Shown here one piece after another: positions 1 through 11,600 of a DNA stretch of 64,000 bases. This stretch comes from Parelaphostrongylus tenuis (taxonomy: Eukaryota; Nematoda; Chromadorea; Rhabditida; Metastrongylidae), in the NCBI GenBank assembly GCA_019055375.1, contig JAHQIW010000940.1:222558-286557 (forward strand). The letters run 5' to 3'. Below the pieces are notes generated by a model, which saw only the letters and a program-made list of their open reading frames with translations, was not told where the DNA came from and did not search any database. A program made the translations under genes and the position numbers. How positions within the stretch are numbered: position 1 is the stretch's first letter; the number at the start of each line of letters is the position of its first letter.

Positions 1-115
1 CCGCGAGTCATTGTAAAGGGCATATATGCATTCAGTTACCTCGAACGGAACTAGAAATTGGAGACGCACGCATGGTGCATCCCTCAGGGATTGAACAACG
101 CCAACAGCTTTATAC
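1..115 (+). mobile_element. tRNA-headed SINE (family C), 3' part only
   Basis: The window opens inside a copy of the commonest repeat here. It matches the body and tail of the fuller copies at 63084-63340 and 57577-57873 (reverse): a block like cgagtcattgtaaaggg, then tgcattcag, a cgcatggtgcatccctcag block, and a tail ending in agctttatactct. The tRNA-like head lies outside the window. Confidence 0.75.
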
Positions 116-1675
116 TCTACTTCTTTGATTCTTCATCAAACGAGACCATAGAAGTAAGCTTGCCTTCAAATGTTGCATCCACATCTGTCTCCTTTCCTAG
201 AAGTTGAAAAACATTTTCTTTCTGGCACTCTTTGTGTCAGCTGCATTCTCCTTTGTGTAAACGATTTGATAGTGGTTTGACAATGCATGCTTATTATTAA
301 CGAACTGTAGTGCATCGTGAGAACCATTGAGGAGATGCTAGGCCTAACATGCCATGGGTGCTAATTTAATCAAGCTCTTAACCATAAGAAATAATTCTAT
401 AACATAGGAGATAAATTCGCCGCCTCACTGTCTCTCCAAAGATGTCCACCTTACAGAAAGACAAGCCAATTAATTCCTGAAAAAGGAGGGCGGGAATGCC
501 ACTTGTTAATAGACTGCCGTTATAATTCGCTCAAATTCTACTTTGCTCTTTTACCAACACTTTTTTGTTTGAACATAAAAATGTGTTTCGCTAAAAATGT
601 CTCTTATAGAATAATGTGTTGTGACTTTAAGAAATAAAATTGAAATCACGATTGATATAATAGTTGTTGTTCATTTTATCAACAAAAATTAAGTTGGATC
701 TACTAGAAGTAGCGCATAACGCCTAAACTCGTCCCTTTTAGTTTTATTCCTTTGTCATTAATCACCTGGCAAATCCCATGGTTCCGACGCAGTTTTCTTT
801 TCAGTGATGCTTCTCGAAGAAGTAGTGCAAAAGCCTAGTCTTCCTCGTACCGGCAGATAGAGCTTAATTATGATTTCGTAACAGCTGTGTACGATAATAT
901 TGAGTTGTCGCATAATTTTTTCCCATTACTGCTTTAGCCAGCTTTTTTCTATTTATGATCGGATTACTACCGAAAGGTCGTTATTTGCTGGGGAGTGTTC
1001 TATCAGCTTGGGCAGACAATTGAATATGGCTCTAGCACCATCGCTCGCAATCTAAATGTGAATGAGCTACCGCAAAGTTATGTTTTCTATGGACATCTCA
1101 TGAACTAACCGACCACTCCACATTGCAAGGTCGACCCGCCACATCTGGAGAAACCTGCTCCATTAGATCATCATCTCTTTCGGGCCCTGAAGCAGTATTT
1201 GCGGAAGAAAAAATTTCAAGACTACAACCAGCTCGTGACCACATCGATTCCTTTCATCTCGGCCTCATTCTTTTCAAGAGGAAGGCATATAATCTTTGTC
1301 CAGCCAATGATTGCATATCATTGATCATGATAGTGACTAGATTGTTAATCAATTGTTTTCTTTTGAATGAATAACAATTGACTTAACAAAAGTGCCGAAG
1401 CGTGCGCAAGAATTTATGGAACACCTCAACACTTGATTTATGTGATTTATATATCGTCTGCACAATGGGTGTTCTTGATCCTCCTTTTCCCGATTTTTTT
1501 GCATGGACAAAAGTGCGACCCACAGTAACAAATGTCATTTGTTTTATGTTATTAACATAGTCCATCGCAGCGCTTAGGTCATTCATAATATGAAGGTTTT
1601 TTGAAATAATCTATGTTTGATAGAGAAAATCGGTTGATTTCGGTTATCCGTGAACAAATGAATGTTTGATTCCGT
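116..1675. other. No recognisable gene
   Basis: AT-rich DNA with only short, unsupported open frames on both strands. No exon with family resemblance and matching splice signals was found, and no repeat shared with the rest of the window was noticed. Confidence 0.5.
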
Positions 1676-2340
1676 CCGCTGGACAAGAACCTCACATAAG
1701 AGAGCTAATAATCATTCGAAAGCTTGATTCTAGGATAGCGTGGTACTTGGCTGCTAGTTCAAAGCATCCCTTTATAAGGCTGTCAGTTTCAAAATAAAAA
1801 TACGTTTTACATCGGCTGCGTAATTCAACTATTACTTTGCTGCAAGCACGGAAAGCACGTGAGCGAGTAGAGAAAGTCTTTTAGTATCAGAGTCAGACAT
1901 ACAGTCTGGAGTTTTTCAAAGTAGAGAAACAGGCTCTAATTGATTATCAAAAATCACACTTCCACATGTCCCACCGAAGGGTCAGTCGATCGACGGCCGT
2001 GGTGTTTCCGTCTTATTTGTCGTGGGTTCCGCCCCACCTCGTAGCATAGCCAAAACACCCATGCTCGTATATGTGAATTAATCTCATTATCACTACTGCA
2101 CTGCTGAGAAAGGGTCTTTCTGAAAAATAGGCATCGCGGTGGAGTTTTTGATTTCTACACTATCGAATGATTATTATTACTCTGAAGAAAGTGCTCTGTC
2201 TAGCAAGAAAAACACGTGTTCGGAACACAGACTTTTTCTTTTGTTGAAAACTTTTTCAAAAAACGGGCGCGTATCGCGCTACAGAGATGTAAGCTTTCGA
2301 ATAATTACTAACATTCTTATGGAAATTTCTTGTCCAACAG
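1676..2340. mobile_element. Palindromic MITE-like element (family H), copy 1
   Basis: The left end reads ccgctggacaagaacc followed by ataatcattcgaaagctt. The right end holds the reverse complement, aagctttcgaataatt and then tttcttgtccaac. The middle shares blocks with other copies (cagagtcagac, a tctggagttt block, a poly-purine stretch and a cgatcgacggccg block). No transposase is visible, so it looks non-autonomous. Confidence 0.7.
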
Positions 2341-2759
2341 ATGAGCCAAATATTCATCTGTCCCTGGATATTAGAAAAGAACCAAAAATTTTCATAAAAC
2401 AAGTCAATTATCTCCATAATATGATCTGATATTTGAGTGCAATCAGCGAAGCGCTTGAGCTACATCCGCAAAGACGAAGCTTGACGTAAGTGACGAATGA
2501 GCTTCAGTGAAAGTCATTGCCATTAATTTCTTTGATCGCACAATTTCTGTCAATATTTTTTTAGTCTTTTTGGTCTTGCATAAATTACTCTGTCAAATGT
2601 TCTTTCAAGGTCATTAAAATGGAGTCGTATGGTCAGCGGAGTTTTTTTGATGTAGTCTGTTGGAAAGACTTTCTTCGCCGCTCAGTTTCTTACCTAATAT
2701 GATTGTGTCCTTGCCATCATGCATGAAGAGGTAAACACACTCATGACACTTTACTTTAC
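2341..2759. other. No recognisable gene
   Basis: AT-rich spacer between two repeats. Nothing supportable was seen on either strand. Confidence 0.45.
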
Positions 2760-3012
2760 TGATCCGTCTTCACAGTGCTTTTTTCACTGTGCGGATGCTA
2801 GTACTCCTAGCATTCAATTCGTTTATTCGTCCTCTTCTTGGAGGTCGCAGAATTGGGTGAGCGAATCTTCTTGCAATCTCGATGATAGCATGACTGTGGC
2901 ATTCCATATAACATCGTTGTTGACTGCCGGAGAGAGTGGGGAGGGGGTGGGGTGAAGCTCGGCTTCACGTACCGCCGCGGCGAGCATCACAGCCACTAGG
3001 CTACGGAGCCTT
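2760..3012 (-). mobile_element. tRNA-Ser/Leu-like SINE (family D), reverse copy
   Basis: Read on the minus strand, it begins with a tRNA-like A box (cgtagcctagtggctgtgat). A GC-rich segment and a shared ctctccggcagtcaacaa block follow, then a tail containing gattgcaagaagattcgct. The copy at 61430-61680 lines up along its whole length, and the plus-strand copies at 14881, 24848 and 46130 share the head and the ctccggca block. Confidence 0.7.
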
Positions 3013-3719
3013 ATAAAACATTCATGGTGAAAATTAATTCTGGTATTCAACGGCGAAGAGTAAATCAACAACAAGAGATACGTCAACATCGGCACCACAG
3101 TAATCGTCACTCGACCACACTCGTTTCAATAGTGCTCTGTGTCTGCTCAATACGTTGGCAACACGTTGAAATCCGTTCGTCGCGCAGCGGTGCCGCGCCT
3201 CTGCTTTCGCTGCGGCAGCAATGACGTTGTGGTAGTTTTCTTATGAAATATGGATATTTATCGTAACTAAAGAGAATTTCGTCCGCAGTAAATGATCAAA
3301 TATGAAGGAAGAGACATCTATGAAACTTCTTGTGGCAGAAACAATGTCAATATTTCGTCCTAAAGCTTCGAATCTTGAGGGAAAAGGAAGATATGTAGTA
3401 TAAGACGATCTTTCAAATTGTTACTGAACATCGTTATGTTATCCTATATATATTCATTCATATTTTGGTCATATTCATCTTTTATTAACTACATCAACAG
3501 CAACTCATCTTCATACGAAACCGCAAATGACTTTCAAACGAATGAAACGGAAATGAATGAATGAACATAAAACTTCCTATGCGCGTGAGAACAATGGCGA
3601 CTCATGACACTAAGAGCATTAATTCTTGCACCCACGTATTTTTTTTTGAGTCGATTTCTATCAAGACAATTTTTTGTGCCTCCTTCAGTTCCCATTTCCG
3701 CAATTCACCTTAACAAGAT
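3013..3719. other. No recognisable gene
   Basis: No coding exon recognised. Several short open frames exist on both strands, but none has splice signals or family motifs. Some of the DNA just upstream of 3720 may belong to the 5' part of the piggyBac remnant. Confidence 0.4.
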
Positions 3720-4635
3720 CATGCAGGTGGTCTACAATATTCATCAATACATGAGAGACATGGACCGCCCCGTCCTTTCGAATGGAAAGATGCAACGATT
3801 GAAGAAATAAAGATATTCCTGTTGTGTCTCAAAATGCTCTACGATTACTGGAGCAATAGCCCGCATCTTTCGGGAGTCTCCATAGCGTCACATCTTATGT
3901 CGAGGGATCGCTTCTTCGAGATCATGACCCACTTGCATGTAAGCAACAATATGGTTCACAATGTGATTGACAATGTTATACAAAATTAGACTAATGGTGG
4001 AACTTGTCAGTAAGTATCGTAGGGATCCATTCAACCATGGGAGACGTGTGTATCGATGAGTAGATAGTGCCATTCAGAGGACGAATTAAATTCCGTCTCT
4101 ATGCACCTTGCAAAAGAAACAGATATGGAATGAAGCGATTTCATCTTTATGGTGACGGCGGGTACACCTACAAAACTATGGTGTACATAGGTGCTAGCGC
4201 AAACTCGACAACTAACGAGTCACTTGCAGATTTTGTGGCAAAGGATCTGATTAAGGATCTTCTGATTGAAAGAAGATACCTCTTTGCCGATAACTGGTAC
4301 TCCAGCGTCACCCTAGCTGAGCGTCTGCTGCGAAGCAATACATACTTCAATGAATTATGCAGAAAGAGCAAGAAAGGCTTGCCTAAGGAGGTCATGGAAG
4401 GAAAACTGCGCAAGGGCGAGTGGAAAGCCATGTAGAATCAAAATGGCGTTATGGTACTGCGATTCAAGTACAGAAAAGACGTAACAGTGCTTTCAACAGC
4501 TCACGGCACTGCCAAAAATCCCTGCGCGGGCAAGCTTGAAGTCTTCGAAATGTACAATAGGAGAAAGTCGCTGGTGGACCAAACTGACCAGATAGCTGCT
4601 ATATCACCATTTCTCAGGACAACTAATGAATAATA
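3720..4635 (+). pseudogene. piggyBac-type transposase, broken
   Basis: This is a remnant of a piggyBac-family DDD transposase, the cut-and-paste enzyme that moves TTAA-targeting transposons. The N-terminal helical part is seen at about 3786-3990 (ATIEEIKIFLLCLKMLYDYW, then SHLMSRDRFFEIMTHLHVSN). The catalytic core follows in another frame from about 4037. The three catalytic aspartates appear to remain: CIDE (D at 4055-4057), FADNWYSS (D at 4289-4291) and RKSLVDQTDQ (D at 4577-4579). It is disabled by a frame change near 4000, by TAG stops at 4061-4063 and 4433-4435, and by truncation after the SPFLR block. The C-terminal part and the Cys-rich domain are absent from the contiguous sequence. 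A domesticated copy is unlikely given the stops. Confidence 0.9.
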
Positions 4636-5444
4636 GGAGCATTTCGCGCGTTTTTAGCTTCGTAATCTGGTCACAGAAGATTTTGAATAACTAGGCGCTG
4701 TTTATACTAGAATCACTTTCATAGAAATCTCTCTGACGATGAATTGTCTTTCCTAGCAACAAACTTTGCATGCAATCAAAGTTAATTTCTAGGGGAAGAT
4801 AGTAAAAAATTTCATTGTGAAGTTTGAACAACGCGTCGTAAGGGCGAAATGTCAATCTTTTCCTTCAGTATAACGTAATAATGCTGTTCTTTCAGAAACC
4901 AGGCTTACTATCAAAGCGGCGTTATTCATGTTATCGACTGACTAATAAAAACATCAATAAATCAGAAAAAATTCTATGTGGTATCAGAAAAAAATGTTTC
5001 TCCTTGTAGGAAGCGGTTTTTTCGTTGAAACATAGAAGATTTTTTCAATGTATGAGCATTCTCTTTGCTATAAACCATTCATAAGAGCCTTTTCTATGAT
5101 ATTTCTTTATTTTGCCTCACCACTATTATTCTGTATGGGGAGTTATATTGGAATTAGAATCATTTTGTAATGCCAGGAAATATCTTATGAAGTTGATAAA
5201 AAACAAAGTCTAACTGTGAAACGTGTCCTTTTTCGCTGTAGAACGGGCTGTACAAGTCTTTTGACAAAGCAAAAATAGTGGGAGATAGAAAAGTATGGGT
5301 AAAAAAAACCAGAATTGAAGTTATATAACAGCTGGACATAAGTTCCTTTTCACAAAAATTGCTTTTGTCGTTGAAAACTTGGATGATTTTTTGATACATG
5401 GGTATTTCCTTAAGATATAAAACTTTTATCAAAGTAACCCCTAT
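4636..5444. other. No recognisable gene
   Basis: AT-rich DNA after the piggyBac remnant. No terminal inverted repeat or TTAA-bounded end of that transposon was recognised, and no exon could be supported. Confidence 0.4.
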
Positions 5445-5812
5445 TAATCAGTCATAATTCTTTCTATTTTGACTGCCACTTGCAGTGGTATGATGTTATT
5501 AGTATACCCAATATGTGGAGTACTGTGCAAAAACGTTCGCGCCAGCCCGGATTCGAACCCAGATCTCACTCTTTCCGTGAGCGTATGCTAACCGTTGCAC
5601 TACCGACGCTCTTTTTGCACAGCACTCTTATTTACGCTATAACGCGTTGTCTGCCAACAGCCAACCGTCGACGGTCTGGCGGGGCAGCCGCTATCGGCAC
5701 TTAACCCACTTGTGTTGACAGACATTGGATATCGATAATCAGTCATAATTCTGGGTTCGAATCCCGGCTGACGCAAACGTTTTTGCACAGTACTCCACAT
5801 ATTGGGTATCCC
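5445..5812. mobile_element. Inverted-repeat element with tRNA-like arms (family B), copy 1
   Basis: The left arm reads tacccaatatgtggagtact, gcaaaaacg and then a B-box-like ggattcgaaccc in reverse. The right arm is its reverse complement: gggttcgaatcccggctgac, gcaaacgtttttgcacag, tactccacatattgggta. A second tRNA-like half, with gcactaccgacgctc, lies near 5600. The outer flank (cagtggtatgatgttatt) recurs beside copy 2 at 41965-42180. No protein is encoded. Confidence 0.75.
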
Positions 5813-6768
5813 CTGTTATATTTCATCATTTCATCACGATAATATCCCCTCAGTACCTCAGGCATGCGCGGTGTGCGACAAGGCTTATTTCGGCCCTTGT
5901 CTTTGCCAACGTGTCAAGGACAAAATATGAGAAGCCGAAGCACGACAATATTAGATCCAGCAAAAGACTCCAGAAGCAGGAAATTCATCAAATAGAACGA
6001 TTTTACTCTAATGATTTTGTGTTGAAAAATAGTGTAGTGCCATCTAAGTGTTCAGAAAGGGGTATAACATTCTATGTCGATCAATCCGTCGCTATGAGAT
6101 ATGCTATGAGTCATGTACTTTATGAAAGTATCCCGTAACTCTCCGTATTCACTGCCGCTCAAAGGGCTTGTGAAGGTTTACTAATGTATCACATCGGTGT
6201 TTTTGTAGTTCCCACACAAGTGTGATGTCGGTTTCCCTGCCGCATGAGGAGTAGTGCCGGCTTTCTTGTGGTGGAGTACCAAACGAACTTGATACAAAAC
6301 GTGTCTGGGACGGTGAAAAAGACCGATTACACACAGGCAGACCTCACGAAGACATTGTACCAGCTAGATGAGCACTCGTTCACCTCTGCGATATTTGATG
6401 CATTGCATAGTGAATACTTCAAAGATTGACCAATGCCAAGTGTTTTATCCTTTAGCAGCAGTCAAATATGACCAAAAACTGTAATTTTGCGCAGTCTTGC
6501 TTCTCGTTTTTGATGGCAGTTTCTTTTAAATCAGCCATTGACGCCCTTGACACTATTACATTGCCTGGTGCTTGCTTATTACATCGCACTCATATCAATG
6601 TTTCTCTAAGTTCTACAGAAATTTTCCTGCTCTTTCAGTTTGCCACGGCTTCTACCGAGCACCTAACGCCAGTTTCTTGAATTCGAGCTCAATTCACTAT
6701 GTTTCTTTCGTGGATTATCTTTACTTATCTCACAGTGGTGACGTCAGCACAATTTGTAAATTTTCTCG
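5813..6768. other. No supportable gene
   Basis: Short open frames occur, including a Cys-containing stretch near 5860-5930 (ACAVCDKAYFGPCLC) that faintly recalls a zinc-binding segment. It has no flanking family match or splice context, so no gene is called. Confidence 0.35.
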
Positions 6769-7292
6769 TTAATATTTTTTGATTAAAAATTTCTGTGACA
6801 AAATATACGACACATCTAATCTCCTGTATCGCCTGTCGTCCCGTTGATCGCCGAGTGACTCGAGCGAGTACCAGCAACACTTCCACTTTTTCTCTATCGC
6901 GTGCAAGAGTAGCTTAGTGGGTCCTCCTCGCTCTAGGGATTCGCTGAGCATCATATCTTTCTTCCATAGCTTTTGTGAAGAAATCGGACCAATGGGTCGG
7001 TGGTCTTCCTGTAGAGCGCTTGATGTCCCCGAATTCAGTCGGTAACGGCTCTCGTCCATCGGTTATCGTTGAAGCGCGTCACGTATCCGGCCCACCTTAT
7101 TTTCGATATCCTGGCGTGTAGAACGGCGTCTTTGATTTTCGATCGTTGACGTAGGTTGAACTTCGAATCCTTTGTCTCATTTCCGAGATACGGGATGCTC
7201 CGTGGATTCAACCGATATATCTGATATCTTTCAAAAATGCTAAATTTCACTAAGTATAGTCCCGAAATTGTGACATAGAGTTTTAGAATCAC
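6769..7292 (-). pseudogene. RTE-type LINE reverse transcriptase, C-terminal remnant
   Basis: The minus strand encodes the end of the reverse-transcriptase ORF of an RTE-like non-LTR retrotransposon. At about 7050-7290 it gives RQRSKIKDAVLHARISKIRW followed by AGYVTRFNDNRWTRAVTD, a tail I recognise from RTE-family proteins. The reading then shifts frame through the part normally like GRPPTRWSDFF. The nucleotide blocks ggtcggtggtcttcct and cctgtcgtcccg recur at 57040-57210. The polymerase and endonuclease domains are absent. Confidence 0.8.
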
Positions 7293-7499
7293 TTGCCACT
7301 GATCTTTTACGGCTCAGCAATTTTCCTCCCTCTCTCACCAATGTTGTAGATTAGTAACGAGTTTCGGCTTTACAGTAGAGATGGACAAGCGCTCGACTAT
7401 GGTCAATGCCATGTCGGTTGATTTCGTCACTCGATAGGGCGGTGATTTAAATGATTCGGCGTCGATCCTCTATAAGTAGGGGTGCATCCACCTGCAAGA

Positions 7500-7620
7500 A
7501 ATCGACTGATCTGAGAGGCACCGTACTACTGATGAGCCTGGAAAGGCAAAACATCTGTCTAGTACTGTATAAGTGCCATACCAGACCTCATGAAACGTTC
7601 AAAACATGTCATCTTATTAT
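7500..7620 (+). repeat. Dispersed repeat (family G), fragment
   Basis: Contains gatgagcctggaaaggcaaa, then ctagtactgtataagtgcc and ccagacctcat. It resembles 12590-12680 and the reverse of 58020-58135. The full inverted-repeat form of the family is at 52705-53030. Confidence 0.5.
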
Positions 7621-7627
7621 CAGTTCA

Positions 7628-7889
7628 TCAGAATTGATTATCTTCGTTGTTGGCACGAAGTTGTCGACAATTAATTTGCTCGACTAACACTTCGGCGCAC
7701 ATCGTCTTTGAGATGGTTGCTTTCACTTTACTTTGTCCTTTACAAGTCAAACTGAAAAAGGAATCTAGTTTAACACCAAACTGCTTAAGAGCCGTTTCGT
7801 CTAAATAGTGCTCTTCTAAAACGAAGACGGAAACTAGCGTCCAAATCATAAATATGGCAAAGCGTACCGACGACGGTATCATGAGAACC
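7628..7889 (-). CDS. Candidate secreted protein, first exon
   Basis: An open frame of 84 codons starts at ATG 7880-7882. Its N-terminus looks like a signal peptide: MIPSSVRFAIFMIWTLVSVF, a basic residue and then a hydrophobic core. The mature part is short, with three cysteines. Seven bases upstream of the ATG a cttttttag acceptor occurs, which would suit spliced-leader trans-splicing or an intron end. A donor-like gtaaag inside the frame (after GGACAAA) suggests that only the first part may be coding. No downstream exon was found on the minus strand and I do not recognise the family. It could also be a chance open frame. Confidence 0.35.
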
Positions 7890-8637
7890 TAAAAAAGTGC
7901 TATCCAAGGTCTTTTGAAAGGTGGCATCATTAGTGGCAGTGCCATGTCAAACTCCATACAACTGGCATCAATGGCCTTGAAACTTTTTAGAGGGGCAAAT
8001 GCACTTTCGAGAGCGCCTCGTATGGCCAGGGTAGGCATTACTCAAACAGCTCGAATGGGCGTTGTACAATTTGATTTATTTGACGAACGGTTAAAACAAT
8101 CGATGACCAGGACTTTTGTGGATTAAGACTCCGGTGTTAACACTACGATGTCAGTCGTATGCGGGTGTAAGCAACAAAATCGAAATCTTCCATCTCTTCA
8201 TGACTGAAGCTTATTTAGATAATTAAGAAGGTTTTCGATCTTCACTTTTTTATGAGTGAAAGATTTGTGAACATGAGTTTTAAGTTTACTATTCGTTGAG
8301 AATCAAAACACTCCATCACGTAATTTTTTCATTGAAGAAAAGCTCTCGAAAAATGGCTTAGCTAAGAGTGTCGAGGTTAATGTGTCGATTCAATCAGAAG
8401 CAAATGTGTCACATACAATTGCTTTGAAACGCATTTTTCTAGTAAACATTTCGCTGAACCTCTTTGGAGACAAAATATCATTCCGTTTCATTGAGAATAT
8501 TTTTACAGGGAACGAATTTTCGAGTAAGCGTTCTTAACAACATTTTGATCACATTACATTAAAAAAGCAATGTAGGTAGAAGGATATAAGAATCCTGTTT
8601 TCCAAAAAACCACAAGATGTAGGGGAGCTTTAAGATT
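7890..8637. other. Upstream region of the lectin gene
   Basis: Holds a 70-codon open frame at 7914-8126 (+) that I do not recognise and that lacks clear splice signals. The rest is AT-rich. If the lectin mRNA starts nearby, its promoter lies here, but no motif was identified. Confidence 0.35.
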
Positions 8638-11600
8638 ATGATCACTTTTCCTTTCCATGAGTTTTTCAACGGTCCACCAATATCGGAAGGCCGTTATTCA
8701 CTATTGATGAACAGGATACAAGACTTGGACAGGCGAATTATAAAACTCGAAAAAAAGGTAGGCCAAGCGTTTCTCATTTGTTTTTTTTTTCATGCTTAAG
8801 ATTTTAACACTTTGGCGATCGTGTGAAAACTATAGCCTCTGCAACTGCGCTAATCATGACATTCAAAACAACTTGTCAAACTCTCCTTAGCCATTCTGAG
8901 ATATTTTTTTCCACTTTATGATGCAATTAATTCAACGGCGATCTCAAGAAATTAGTTCACAGTGATGAACCTGATTAGTACTAAACCGGTGCTGATTCCA
9001 ATGTGCCAACGTGCCTCAATATGGCTGGTTAATCGGCAGTGTGATATGGTTGAGCAGACTTAATGTGTCACAGCAATTTGAGTTACCCTGAATACACGTG
9101 GTAGATGTCGGCAGGCCAATTCCTCTCTCTCTCTCTCTCTCTCTGTTTGTCTCTCTTCCCTCTATCTCTATCTCTATCTCTATTTAGCTCTCATTGGTAC
9201 CAGACTTGTTTTAGAGGATAAAAACGCTGACTGTATGCATCGATAGACCTGCGTAAATCGTTATATAGGCGAAAGGGGCTTTTTGATAGAATCTGCTAGA
9301 TTGGGAACTAAGTCGAATGCATGATACTTCCCTAAGCGTTGAATAATGCCAAAAGCTCTGTACTTTTTTCATTTAGTACTTATTGAAATCTGAGACACAA
9401 TACACGAAAAAGGTCTGTTATTTAAGGCGACGATCATTCAATAGTGAAGTTCTCAATCTAAAACTTTATCTTCCTTTCTACGGAGAAGTGTTATTGATCT
9501 TCTCCAACATCCGCATTTATGCCTCGCCTCCCGAAAGATCAAATTTACTTTTAGAGATCAGAAAAAAATTTACTTTCAGAATACTTATGGGCTCCTACGC
9601 TAACCTACTTTACTATAAAGCTTTCATGAGGTCTCCATATTCTAAGTAGAATTTAGCTAAAACTCACTCATATTTGACGTATATTGCAATTTTAGTCAAT
9701 TCGCTGAAGCTAGCAGAGGCTCCTTATAAGAAAAAAACTGAAGACTGGAGTTGTCAAATTTTCACCCGTCTTTTGCGAAATTTTCATACCACTTGCAGCA
9801 AAACAGAGCCATAGATGGGTAGTGGACCACTATTGCCTGGCTATGGTGTGTCACCGATTGTTAAATCACAGCAGAAGATTCACTCTTCCAGCGACGTACC
9901 TCAACAGGAATTCTTTAACATGTTTTAATTTGGATATTTAGCTGGGAGCACAATGCCAGAAACAGTATATATCACAGCAGAGATCTTAGCAAAACTGCGA
10001 TGTTGTTAGTTTTCATGAGAAAAAATACGGTACGAATTCTACTACGTGCACGCGACGCAGGCAAAAAACTTTACTGTAAACTATTAGAATCACTTTGTAG
10101 TAACAAATTGACATAACATACGCGTTTAATTTTCATTAAAAATGCTTCAGGTTTCTGGGCTATCACAAGCGGCTCACAGCAACTGGAATTCTACTGACAG
10201 TGGATCACTCTATAAGGTGTTTGAACAGCGCAAAACATGGGCGGATGCTGAGGTGAAGTTTAATTTGTGCTTCAAACCTATCAGAAGTGAAAAAGCAAAA
10301 CAGAACTGTTGATTTGTTAAAGTCAAAGAATGAGATGAAAAAGTACGTTACTTAACAATGACTTGCCATTTTGGTAGTTATCAAAGTGGCTTTGACAATG
10401 GCTCATAAATGCGAACAGATAAAAAAGTTGATGACATACTCTTTGTAAGGAATATCCTATTATTCACTTGCCTCAATATTGGATGACCCATTAATTATCG
10501 TGGGAGTGGCAGCACTTTTCCATTTGTTCTGACAGCCTTCATTCACGGTAGTTTTATTCACTTTCTTACATTAACCCTTTGAGGATCAGCATTGATAGGC
10601 AGGTGATGTCGTATTGTCACTTGCGCAGCAGCAGATATACGGCCAGACATTCGACTCTGTCTGTTCTAGCATGCTTGTCTTTCTGTCGCCTACTTTCCCA
10701 CGAGACGCGGCGCCTCCATCACAGTAGCTCGGCGGTATTTGACGTCGCGCAGTGAACATCAAAATGACTATCGTGTTCATTGAAAGATTAACGAAGATAT
10801 TATTGATTGACGCCTTTTCCAAAACAATGGTACCCCCAGTTACCTTAAAAACTTGGAACTGAGTTGGATGTGACTGAGTGGAAGTGAACGTATCCGCATT
10901 ACTGCAGCACACTGCGTATCTCTTTGGAAAGGTTACTCCATAATACAGTTCCTTCACCGAGAGAGGAAATTTATAGACAAGTCAATCAAACAGAAAGTTC
11001 CTTATCTTGCGAAAACAGACGAGTTTCAATTTGGATTTTATGCAATTTTATTATAGAACTATTGTCAGTCATTCGACTCTCATCTCGCAGTAGTCGACAA
11101 CGAAGCAAAGAACAACTTTATCAAAGGTGAGCACTGTATACTACTTCTTTTGATAACAGATTAAAAAAAGTTTTGATCGCTATAGTTTAAGAGTTTATGA
11201 ATATCGATGGAGTTGTCTAGATTGCAAATGGATAAAAGGATAAAAGGATAAAGCCATCGACGTTGAACTGTTCCTAAAGGATGTGTCATGCATTCGTCTT
11301 GTATTTATAACTTTGAGGTAATTGAATGCATATCTGGCCTTCACATGACTCGCAGTGACCTGCTGCTGTATCAAGTCAGTGCTGCTTATCCTCCCAGATA
11401 AATTTAGGACCACTCTGGTACTAACTGACCGATTCCAGAAGGATAAATGGCTTGGTGAGCCATGAAAGCGAGATTGAATCATCGACCTTGTGTGCGACGC
11501 TGCTGCTTTTTGTATGTGGACACTCTTTCGAATAGTAGAATTATTGTACCCCTCACGGAAAATTCAAAACCATTAGTCTCTCACTACAATGATTTCTGTG

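Noticed and set aside
5860..5930. C-terminal Cys-rich domain of the piggyBac transposase
   Set aside because: A few cysteines only, more than 1.2 kb away and beyond another repeat; spacing does not fit convincingly.
7914..8126. 70-codon open frame as an upstream lectin exon
   Set aside because: Residues do not resemble a signal peptide or lectin part, and no donor in matching phase was evident.
10586..10957. 123-codon minus-strand open frame in the lectin gene
   Set aside because: Lies antisense in a lectin intron, has no family motif or splice partner, and reads as a chance frame.
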